Assembly (NCBI GenBank): GCA_021825865.1
Contig: JAKAFU010000012.1
Span: 1-50,600, forward strand
Direction of reading: 5' to 3'
Origin: a bacterium
Lineage (GTDB): Bacteria > SZUA-79 > Acidulodesulfobacterales > Acidulodesulfobacteraceae
Length of the DNA: 50,600 nucleotides
A program made the position numbers and the translations under genes. Each line of letters starts with the position of its first letter. Position 1 is the stretch's first letter. Below are positions 43,899-50,047 of the stretch, in pieces. The notes under the pieces were generated by a model, which did no database searches, was not told the DNA's origin, and saw only the letters and a program-made list of their open reading frames with translations.

Positions 43899-44576
43899 AT
43901 GCCGCCTGAAATTATTAATAACACAGAATTGAGATTGAAAATATTTTTTGATAAGCTTCCTGTTCCCTTGCTCATCATTGACGTTGAGACGGGTCTTATA
44001 ATAGACGCCAATGAAAAAGCTGAAATATTTTACGGTTATACGAAAGACGAATTTCAACGCATGACTATTGCCGCAATAAATCCTTTTATTCCGGCAGACG
44101 ATTTAGCGGCTTTCAGAGCCAAGGCATTAAAGGAAGGTTATAATCGGGCTATTTTTCAACATAAACTTAAAGACGGAAGCATAAAAAATGTAGAAGTAAA
44201 CATATCTTTAATCTTATACAATAACGAACATTATATACTGGCGGTCATAACGGATATAACCGAAAGAATACAAGCGCAGGAACGCGCCAGGCGATTGTAT
44301 GATTTTAATGCGGCTTTAGCTAAAATAAATGAATTTGTGGCAGACAGTAAAGATGAAAACGAGATGTTTAAGTCCATCTGTGAAAGCGCCGTTAAATTAG
44401 GAAATCTTAAACTTGCATATATTGCAAAACCTGATGAACGCGGAAGGCTCCAATTTCCGGCTTCCGCCGGCGAAACAAGATATTTTGACGATGTCTTTAT
44501 TTCTGTTATTCCGGTAATCCGAAAAGGTAAAGAAACAGGGAGAATAAAGGTTTGCATAGATGACATATCATGTTAA
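43899..44576 (+). CDS. Truncated PAS-GAF sensor protein
   Basis: This 225-residue protein has a PAS domain (about 10-125: IFFDKLPVPLLIIDVETGLIIDANEKAEIFYGYTKDEF, ITDITERI) and then the first part of a GAF domain (about 135-205). It breaks off at ETGRIKVCIDDISC, where relatives continue to complete the GAF fold and reach a GGDEF or EAL output. No output domain follows in any frame that I can see, so it is either a decayed cyclic-di-GMP protein or a stand-alone sensor. The GAF segment resembles that of the gene at the left window edge. No ribosome-binding site is visible. Confidence 0.65.
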   Translation: MPPEIINNTELRLKIFFDKLPVPLLIIDVETGLIIDANEKAEIFYGYTKDEFQRMTIAAINPFIPADDLAAFRAKALKEGYNRAIFQHKLKDGSIKNVEVNISLILYNNEHYILAVITDITERIQAQERARRLYDFNAALAKINEFVADSKDENEMFKSICESAVKLGNLKLAYIAKPDERGRLQFPASAGETRYFDDVFISVIPVIRKGKETGRIKVCIDDISC

Positions 44577-44706
44577 AATATAATAAATGCGTTTATGCAA
44601 ACTCAAACAATTTTATTTAAAAAATTATAATTCTGTAAACTATAAATATGCAGTACATAATTAATGTGTGTTTATATTTTCTATTAAATTGTTAAATTAA
44701 AAAACT

Positions 44707-45510
44707 ATGATAACTGTTAACGATTTATCTAAAAATTTAGAACTGTTAAAAAAACAAAATCCATTAGTTCACAATATAACCAACATGGTTGTTACTAACG
44801 TAACAGCTAACGCCTTGCTTGCGATAGGGGCAAGTCCTATTATGGCTTATGCTAAAGAAGAAATAGAAGACATAGTTTCAATATCTAATTCTTTAGTTCT
44901 TAATATAGGGACTCTTACTAAAGATTTAATAGATGTAATGCTTTTTGCCGGAAGCTGCGCCAATAAAAAAGGGATTCCTGTAATATTCGATCCTGTGGGA
45001 GCGGGAGCAAGCTGTTTAAGAAACGATGCTTCTAAAGAAATAATTGCAAACGTAAAACTTTCCATTATTAGAGGAAATGAATCGGAGATAGCTAACTTAT
45101 CGGGTATAAAACTTAAAACTAAAGGTGTAGATTCTTCAGGTCATGTAGAAGATAAAAAAACTTTAGCTAAGGAGCTATCTTTAAAAACTTCTTCCGTAAT
45201 ATGCGTAAGCGGCAAAGAAGATATCATATCTGACGGCTTTACTGCATATTCAGTTAGCAACGGTGATGTATTATTAACTAAAATGACGGGAGCAGGCTGT
45301 ATATCGTCTTCCGTTATGGGAGCATTTGCTTCAATAGATAATAATTATCTCAAAGCTAGTCTGACCGGAGCCGTGCTCATAGGAATATGCGGAGAACGCG
45401 CCGCATTAAAATCAAGACTGTCGGGCTCTTTTCAGTTAGAGTTTTTCAATAATCTTTCCGCATTTGATTCTAATATGCTGTTGAAGTATGCAAAAATTGA
45501 AAAAATTTAA
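44707..45510 (+). CDS. thiM: Hydroxyethylthiazole kinase
   Basis: The 267-residue ThiM phosphorylates hydroxyethylthiazole for thiamine salvage. Signatures: NPLVHNITNMVVTNVTANALLAIGASPIM (about 19-47), PVIFDPVGAGAS, IIRGNESEIANL, VCVSGKEDIISDG-like sequence and MTGAGCISSSVMGAF. Upstream sequence shows no TPP riboswitch, and thiD/thiE are not adjacent, so it appears as a lone salvage gene. Confidence 0.96.
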   Translation: MITVNDLSKNLELLKKQNPLVHNITNMVVTNVTANALLAIGASPIMAYAKEEIEDIVSISNSLVLNIGTLTKDLIDVMLFAGSCANKKGIPVIFDPVGAGASCLRNDASKEIIANVKLSIIRGNESEIANLSGIKLKTKGVDSSGHVEDKKTLAKELSLKTSSVICVSGKEDIISDGFTAYSVSNGDVLLTKMTGAGCISSSVMGAFASIDNNYLKASLTGAVLIGICGERAALKSRLSGSFQLEFFNNLSAFDSNMLLKYAKIEKI

Positions 45511-45557
45511 TAGGTTTATCAAAATTATTTTTTATTATTTTTATCGCATAAAAATAT

Positions 45558-45869
45558 ATGAATATTTCAAAAGAGTCAGAAACAATTCTTGAAGCAGCAA
45601 TTTTAAATGTTCGTCCGGAAGAGTCTCATGCTTTTGAACTTGCATTTACGCAGGCTCAAACTATTATATCCTCAATGCAGGGCTATGTTTCTCATGAGTT
45701 GCGGCGCTGCATCGAAGTTTCCGGTAGATACATCTTATTAGTTTATTGGCAAACGCTTGAAGCTCATACTATAGGATTTCGCCAGTCGTCTGATTATCAA
45801 GAATGGAAAAGACTTTTGCATCATTTCTATGAACCGTTTCCAACGGTGGAGCATTATGAGAATATATAA
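45558..45869 (+). CDS. Antibiotic biosynthesis monooxygenase-fold (ABM) protein
   Basis: The 103-residue ferredoxin-like protein matches the ABM family: EAAILNVRPEESHAFELAFTQAQTIISSMQGYVSHELRRC, then RYILLVYWQTLEAHTIGFRQSSDYQEWKRLLHHFYEPFPTVEHY. Members include haem-degrading and quinone monooxygenases and many of unknown role. It follows thiM by 47 bp, possibly in the same unit. Substrate unknown. Confidence 0.85.
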   Translation: MNISKESETILEAAILNVRPEESHAFELAFTQAQTIISSMQGYVSHELRRCIEVSGRYILLVYWQTLEAHTIGFRQSSDYQEWKRLLHHFYEPFPTVEHYENI

Positions 45870-45987
45870 TTTTCTAGCCTAAATTCTCTTTCTGTGCATT
45901 TCTGAATAATTATGCTATTTTTTTTACATAAATTATTTATTATTGTATAAGATTTAATTTTTTTGTCATTTTTTTGCAATTTATAAA

Positions 45988-46031
45988 TTGACATATTATT
46001 AACTTTCTGCGATACTATCGTTATATGATAG
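45988..46031 (+). promoter_or_regulatory. higBA promoter with overlapping operator
   Basis: TTGACA (45988-45993), a 17-bp spacer and GATACT (46011-46016) form a promoter. The -10 is covered by the palindrome CGATA-C-TATCG (46010-46020), and CTATC/GATAG (46015-46019, 46027-46031) overlaps the start codon. This suits repression by HigA. Predicted transcription start near 46023 would leave the higB message almost leaderless (ATG at 46025). Confidence 0.6.
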
Positions 46032-46312
46032 CGTCCTTTAAAAACAACGAAACAAAATTTATATGGGAAGGACGATTTTCTAAGAAGATAAAGCTTTCTT
46101 CGGATTTGCAGAATATAGCAAGACGAAAATTAAGAATACTTGCTGCTGCGACTACTATTCAAACTTTAAAAATTCCGCCCAACAATAAACTGGAATCATT
46201 AAAAGGCGACAGAGAAGGGCAGTGGAGCATCAGAATAAACGATCAATGGCGTATTTGTTTTGTATGGAAAGATTCCAATGCTTATCAAGTTGAAATAACC
46301 GACTATCATTAA
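46025..46312 (+). CDS. higB: HigB-type mRNA interferase toxin
   Basis: The 95-residue toxin belongs to the HigB branch of the RelE/ParE superfamily: MIASFKN at the start, WEGRFSKK, ARRKLRILAAATTI, PPNNKLESLKGDREGQWSIRINDQWRICFVW and the final ITDYH. These toxins cut mRNA on the ribosome. The antitoxin gene follows 16 bp later, giving the toxin-first order typical of higBA. Confidence 0.95.
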   Translation: MIASFKNNETKFIWEGRFSKKIKLSSDLQNIARRKLRILAAATTIQTLKIPPNNKLESLKGDREGQWSIRINDQWRICFVWKDSNAYQVEITDYH

Positions 46313-46328
46313 TGAAAAGGTGAAAATT

Positions 46329-46643
46329 ATGTTAAAATTAAAAAATATTCATCCAGGTGAAGTTCTTGCAAGCGAATTCTTAGAACCTATGCATATATCG
46401 GCATATAAGTTGTCAAAACAAACCGGTCTTTCTCAAACCAGATTAAGTCAGATAATTGCAGGGAAAAGAAGTGTTACTGCCGAAACCGCGTTAAAATTAG
46501 GTAAATTTTTCAGCGTTCCGGCTGAATTCTGGATGAATTTACAGACGCTGTACGATATTGAAGAAAGTCTTAAACTGCACAATAAAGAATTAAAATTTAT
46601 TACGCCTTATAGCAGTCTTAATAATAAAGATAAAGTTGCTTAA
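46329..46643 (+). CDS. higA: HigA-type antitoxin (XRE HTH)
   Basis: The 104-residue protein is a HigA/VapI antitoxin: IHPGEVLASEFLEPMHISAYKLSKQTGLSQTRLSQIIAGKRSVTAETALKLGKFFSVPAEFWMNLQ, an HTH of the XRE class. It neutralises HigB and represses the operon. The ATG at 46329 is 8 nt after AAGG; a GTG at 46320 is also in frame but lacks spacing. Confidence 0.95.
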   Translation: MLKLKNIHPGEVLASEFLEPMHISAYKLSKQTGLSQTRLSQIIAGKRSVTAETALKLGKFFSVPAEFWMNLQTLYDIEESLKLHNKELKFITPYSSLNNKDKVA

Positions 46644-46736
46644 GTATAAAAGTTATCTTTTATGTTTTAATTGTATGTTCTTATTTTTGACTTTAAATAA
46701 ATACTATAAAGACAATATTTTAAAAGAGGTTTTATA

Positions 46737-46783
46737 TGGTTGCGGGAGTAGGATTTGAACCTACGACCTTTGGGTTATGAGCC
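46737..46783 (-). pseudogene. 3' fragment of initiator tRNA-Met(CAT), probable attachment site
   Basis: Read on the minus strand the 47 bases begin in the anticodon stem (GGCTCATAACCC, anticodon CAT), continue through a perfect T arm (GTAGGTTCAAATCCTAC) and end in TCCCGCA-A-CCA. This matches the 3' half of initiator tRNA-fMet. The 5' half (acceptor strand, D arm) is missing and the anticodon stem no longer pairs. Such fragments are left at the far end of elements that integrate at the anticodon loop of a tRNA gene. Confidence 0.8.
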
Positions 46784-46893
46784 ATAGAGCCTGCATTATA
46801 ACTTATTAATATTGTTATGCTTTTAAAGAGGTTTAATTTTAGTATAGTAAATATATAGTAAAAAGGAAATTTAATCATTTATGTAAAAAAAGT

Positions 46894-46964
46894 GTCAGAT
46901 TAATTTTTGGCAAATAACTTTTTATGTTAATTGACTATTTTGTATGCGGAAAATAAAATCTGAC
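46894..46964. terminator. Inverted repeat, possible bidirectional terminator
   Basis: GTCAGATT (46894-46901) and AATCTGAC (46957-46964) are flanked by an A tract on the left and a T-rich run on the right, enclosing 55 bases. It lies just after the zeta operon end and after the tRNA fragment. It may be a terminator for either strand, or the remnant of a small mobile repeat. Confidence 0.45.
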
Positions 46965-46989
46965 TCTTTTTTCTTTATTTTGTCATCTG

Positions 46990-47190
46990 CTATAAATCGT
47001 CGCAATTTTTATAAATGTCCGGCGTTTCCGACGTAATTTCCCCGCTGGGCAGTTCGTAATAAAGCTTGCCGTTTCTGCTATAGACGTTGGGAATTCCCAT
47101 TTCTAAATTCTCTTTCTGCGCATTTCTGACGGCATTATTCCCCGCCCTTATTATCTCGTCTCTTAATTTGATAAATTCATCATTGCTCAT
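46990..47190 (-). CDS. Small partner protein of the zeta-type kinase
   Basis: The 66-residue protein has a helical N-terminus (DEFIKLRDEIIRAGNNAVRNAQKENLEMG) and a C-terminal beta-type NVYSRNGKLYYELPSGEIT. Small proteins with a helix followed by an xxxRNGKxxxxxPxGE stretch are often encoded next to zeta-like kinases (from memory). Its start codon overlaps the kinase stop codon by 4 nt, indicating translational coupling. It could be the antitoxin or an accessory subunit; no experiment is known to me. Confidence 0.7.
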   Translation of the reverse strand: MSNDEFIKLRDEIIRAGNNAVRNAQKENLEMGIPNVYSRNGKLYYELPSGEITSETPDIYKNCDDL

Positions 47191-47750
47191 ATAGAACCCT
47201 CAAACTGTTTATATAAAAATTCATTTAAAACCGTTAAATAATTTTCTTTGAAATATGCGATTTCTTCAAAGTCGTCTTCTCCATTATAAAATAAAAACCA
47301 TTCATTTGCCATATCTTTATATTCTTTCCAGAATAAATTCCTGCTTCTTTTAAATCTTCTTATAACATCCGACTTCGGAATATCATGCTCTCCCTTTAAA
47401 ACCCTTCCTTTAATCCTCCGAAAATTTATGCTTGAGTTGTCGGTAAATATATAAATAATTATAACGTTATAACCTCTATCTTTTGATTCTTTAATTATTT
47501 TTTTAATGTACGTTCCTGACAAAGTAGTTTCAATTATAAAACTAATGCCTTTAGAAAGATAATCGTAAATATTTTTTAAGAAAATCTTTCCCGCTTCTAT
47601 CCTTTTTTTATTTAAATCGGACGGACTTAAGGCTTTTGCAATTTCGTCGGCGTTGACGAAGGCGAGCCCTTTGTTTTTATTAAAATCTTTAATAAAAGTG
47701 GTCTTTCCGCTTCCGTTTGCCCCAGCTATTATAAATATATTTTTTCCCAT
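47187..47750 (-). CDS. Zeta-toxin-family P-loop kinase
   Basis: The 187-residue protein has Walker A GANGSGKTT (9-17), the zeta-type substrate segment VNADEIAKALSP, FIIETTLSG, and an Arg-rich lid (RVLKGEHDIPKSDVIRRFKRSRNLFW). Zeta toxins phosphorylate UDP-N-acetylglucosamine and block cell-wall synthesis; more distant members have other small-molecule substrates. It is the middle gene of a three-gene minus-strand operon: HTH protein (9-bp gap), kinase, small partner (4-nt overlap). No classical epsilon antitoxin is present. Confidence 0.88.
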   Translation of the reverse strand: MGKNIFIIAGANGSGKTTFIKDFNKNKGLAFVNADEIAKALSPSDLNKKRIEAGKIFLKNIYDYLSKGISFIIETTLSGTYIKKIIKESKDRGYNVIIIYIFTDNSSINFRRIKGRVLKGEHDIPKSDVIRRFKRSRNLFWKEYKDMANEWFLFYNGEDDFEEIAYFKENYLTVLNEFLYKQFEGSI

Positions 47751-47759
47751 AAAGTAATT

Positions 47760-48473
47760 TTATTTTCCGGTCATATAATTTTCAAACTCGTGCAGGGCTT
47801 CACCAATCCCGTAAAACTGAAGATTTTCGCTGAACTTTTCTTGGTCTATTTCCTGATTTGTTTCCAATAATATTTTTATAAAATCGTTTGGGTCAAGAGA
47901 GGTTAGAAATTCATTTACATAGTGAATTATTTTTACGGCATTAGAAAAAGTTGCGGCTATATGGTGTTTTTCATATAGTTTCCTTAAAATGTTTTTTTGT
48001 TCCTCGGTCATTTTAATTTTTGTTCTAAAATCGGTTTTAATTTCAACCTTGTGCCTTTTTAATATTTTTCTCATGCCAGATATATCAAGTCCTGCGCCGG
48101 AACCGTCCCAATCTAAGGCGGAAATAATAGTTTTTTTAACCCCTGCGTTAAGAAGGCTTATTATATCCTCGGTAAGATTAATATCCTCATGTTTAACCCT
48201 GCGATTTTCAAAAATTTTATTAAGGTCTAACCCTGCGAGCTGTGCAAATTGCATAACTCTTGCAAGACCGTAAGATTTAGGAAAATTACATATGTGTTCC
48301 GTTAGGTCAGGGGCTATCATGTAATCGTTGTAAGATGCAGGTTTTTTTGAAGCTTCAATTCCCTCCAAAATTCTATTAAGTCTCATTTTAGATATTCCGT
48401 AATGCTTTATTATATTTGTTTTCTTTAATCCTGTCTTATAACAAGTAATTATATCGTCTTCATTAGCCAGCAT
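47760..48473 (-). CDS. Uncharacterised protein with two HTH-like segments, operon with zeta kinase
   Basis: I do not recognise this 237-residue protein. An HTH-like stretch near the start (IITCYKTGLKKTNIIKHYGISKMRLNRIL, about 8-36) is echoed by a second about 100-140 (IISLLNAGVKKTIISAL ... DISGMRKILKRHK). The rest is helical, with an acidic C-terminus. It is the first gene of the zeta operon, so it may be the repressor or the antitoxin, in the position omega or epsilon holds in omega-epsilon-zeta systems. Confidence 0.65.
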   Translation of the reverse strand: MLANEDDIITCYKTGLKKTNIIKHYGISKMRLNRILEGIEASKKPASYNDYMIAPDLTEHICNFPKSYGLARVMQFAQLAGLDLNKIFENRRVKHEDINLTEDIISLLNAGVKKTIISALDWDGSGAGLDISGMRKILKRHKVEIKTDFRTKIKMTEEQKNILRKLYEKHHIAATFSNAVKIIHYVNEFLTSLDPNDFIKILLETNQEIDQEKFSENLQFYGIGEALHEFENYMTGK

Positions 48474-48591
48474 ATATATGCTCCATTAAAATTACATAAA
48501 CATTAATAATTATATCAAAAATTTTAAAAAAATAAAAAGGTATCGAATGTCCTCTTTGTTTCGGGCAACGATATCGTAAAATATTTTTATT

Positions 48592-48798
48592 ATGAAAGCA
48601 GAAAAGGATGAAAAACAGATTACTGGACTATTAACGATGAAAGAAGCCGCCAGGTATCTCGGCGTGTGCTACCGGACTATGCAGCGTCTTATCTACGAGC
48701 GGAAAATCGGGTTCGTCAAAGTGTATTCAGAATACAGGTTTAGAATTGAGGATTTAGAAAAATTCATAGAAAGAAATTACATCAAACCGGTGAAATAA
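48592..48798 (+). CDS. Excisionase-like helix-turn-helix protein
   Basis: The 68-residue protein is a MerR/excisionase-type HTH: LLTMKEAARYLGVCYRTMQRLIYERKIGFVKVYSEYRFRIEDLEKFIERNYI. Such small proteins direct excision of integrated elements or act as local regulators. Its location just inside the tRNA-fragment boundary supports a mobile-element role. It is divergent from the zeta operon (118 bp apart) and may regulate it. No integrase is seen in the window. Confidence 0.85.
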   Translation: MKAEKDEKQITGLLTMKEAARYLGVCYRTMQRLIYERKIGFVKVYSEYRFRIEDLEKFIERNYIKPVK

Positions 48799-48854
48799 TT
48801 TTTCAATAAAGAATATAGAAATAATAAAAACTGGAAAACGGAGGTAAAATTATC

Positions 48855-49286
48855 ATGGAAATTAGAGAAAAAACAAATATTAAACTTTTCCTGGGAGACG
48901 AAACGGAGAATTATTATATATTGTCGAATTGCAGTATATTCGACTATGGTAATCCCAATCCAGATATCGAACCGGATGGATATAGATATATACTGCCCAA
49001 ACGAAAGTCTTGTTTTCAGTTTAAAGGGCAGGACCAAGAACTTCTGGTTTATGTCGAGAAAGTTGATCGGCAGAATAAACGCGTCTATGTTTCGCAGACC
49101 CACTGGCTATTTATGCGAAACGTAATAGAAAATAGACTCGGCTTGCAAGTTAAGATACTTAAGATGTACCCAGGCAAAGTTACCGTAGCGCGTCTTAGGA
49201 CGCCTGAACAAGAAGTAAATAAAATAGCATTGAAAACTTTAGCCGAAGAAATGCAAGAAAAAATCTATATAAAACCCGCAAAATAA
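48855..49286 (+). CDS. Small protein resembling the S1-KH part of NusA
   Basis: The 143-residue protein begins after ACGGAGGT. Its middle, RYILPKRKSCFQFKGQDQELLVYVEKVDRQNKRVYVSQTHWLF (about 44-86), resembles the end of the NusA S1 domain and start of KH1 (LPRREQxPxExxRPGDRVxxYVxxVxxxxRGPxxxLSRTHPxF). The later KVTVARLRTPEQEVNKIALKTL aligns with the KH1 strand ARDPGxRAKIAVKT. NusA itself is about 400-500 residues with an RNA-polymerase-binding N-domain, which is absent here. It could act on transcription termination or antitermination of the element. This rests on motif reading only. It lies 56 bp after the excisionase-like gene on the same strand. Confidence 0.5.
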   Translation: MEIREKTNIKLFLGDETENYYILSNCSIFDYGNPNPDIEPDGYRYILPKRKSCFQFKGQDQELLVYVEKVDRQNKRVYVSQTHWLFMRNVIENRLGLQVKILKMYPGKVTVARLRTPEQEVNKIALKTLAEEMQEKIYIKPAK

Positions 49287-49606
49287 AGCTCTCTACCCGA
49301 CCAACGATTTAAACAAATGCAGGTAATAACGCTTATATAAACCCCCTGCGGTCAAGCGTGCATACGCTTGTCAGGTCTGGTGATATAAGCGCATGCCGTT
49401 TATGCCGATATAATGCCCTTAGATTGTTTTCTTCTCCGTAGTTTGATTTGCCTAAAACTTTTATTACAGACTTTATAGAAAAAATGATAACGATATAAGC
49501 GGGCAAAATTACAGGCAAAATTACAGGTTTGCCTGTTGATTTATGTCGTGCTATAATTACTAATATGCAACTCGTTGAATTAAATAAATAATTTGAGAGG
49601 ACTAAA
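49287..49606. other. Intergenic region with nested palindrome and repeats
   Basis: No gene. It holds the nested palindrome at 49330-49391, a second copy of GATATAAGCG (49492-49501, first at 49382), tandem GGCAAAATTACA words (49502-49525), and a hairpin CAGGCAAA/TTTGCCTG (49513-49536) that could terminate transcription before the cupin gene. Confidence 0.5.
49330..49391. repeat. 62-nt nested inverted repeat
   Basis: Arms in order from outside: CGCTTATAT/ATATAAGCG (49330-49338, 49383-49391), ACC/GGT (49341-49343, 49379-49381), CCTG/CAGG (49345-49348, 49372-49375), CAAGCGT/ACGCTTG (49353-49359, 49364-49370), with loop GCAT. It would fold into one long imperfect hairpin as DNA or RNA. No T run follows, so it is not a simple terminator. 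Confidence 0.85.
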
Positions 49607-50017
49607 TTGGAAACAGCCGCTATATTTATCAGAACGTCTGAAATAAGCTGGATACCCGCAAGCTCTATTTACGGCGAAAGCGTATTATATGAAGGTAAAG
49701 AAATAGTTTTTGTAAAGCAGCTGACGAACAGGCTTGAAAAAGGGAAAGGGGTAGCGTATTTAATTAAATTCGTTCCTCCCGAAGGCAAGATAATCAGAAC
49801 GGTAGCCGTTGCCCGTTCCGACGAGCATGTTTATATACTTGAAGGCGGACACTGTTTCAGAAACGGAGAACAGAGATTATTTCCGGGAGATTACGTATTG
49901 AATCCCGAAGGTCATCCGCATGCCAATCTGGTCAATATCGAAACAATCGCTCTTGTAATATGCACCGGAGCAACGGACGAAGTAAAAGAGATAACGGTAA
50001 TAGAACCTAAAGTTTAA
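49607..50017 (+). CDS. Cupin-domain protein
   Basis: The 136-residue single-domain cupin contains the metal-binding pattern ARSDEHVYILEGGHCF...GDYVLNPEGHPHANL (about 65-103), including the first-motif H and E and the second-motif histidines. Cupins range from sugar isomerases to anti-sigma-type sensors and dioxygenases; function cannot be told. It starts at a TTG, placed by GAGAGGA 5 nt upstream. The methyltransferase gene follows 30 bp later, so they are probably cotranscribed. Confidence 0.85.
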   Translation: METAAIFIRTSEISWIPASSIYGESVLYEGKEIVFVKQLTNRLEKGKGVAYLIKFVPPEGKIIRTVAVARSDEHVYILEGGHCFRNGEQRLFPGDYVLNPEGHPHANLVNIETIALVICTGATDEVKEITVIEPKV

Positions 50018-50047
50018 AAATACTTATCTTAAATCTGATTTTATATT

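Larger units (their letters stand above)
46644..46989. other. Intergenic junction region, host side to island
   Basis: No gene. It contains the 3' fragment of an initiator tRNA gene (46737-46783) and an inverted repeat at 46894-46964, and marks the apparent left boundary of an accessory region. Confidence 0.5.

Noticed and set aside
44577-44706. TPP riboswitch upstream of thiM
   Set aside because: The conserved CTGAGA and GAACCTG-type elements are not present.
46737-46850. Complete functional tRNA-Met gene
   Set aside because: The 5' acceptor strand and D arm are absent and the anticodon stem does not pair; only the 3' half is recognisable.
49330-49391. Integron attC site
   Set aside because: The palindrome lacks the RYYYAAC and GTTRRRY ends and no integron integrase or cassette array is visible.
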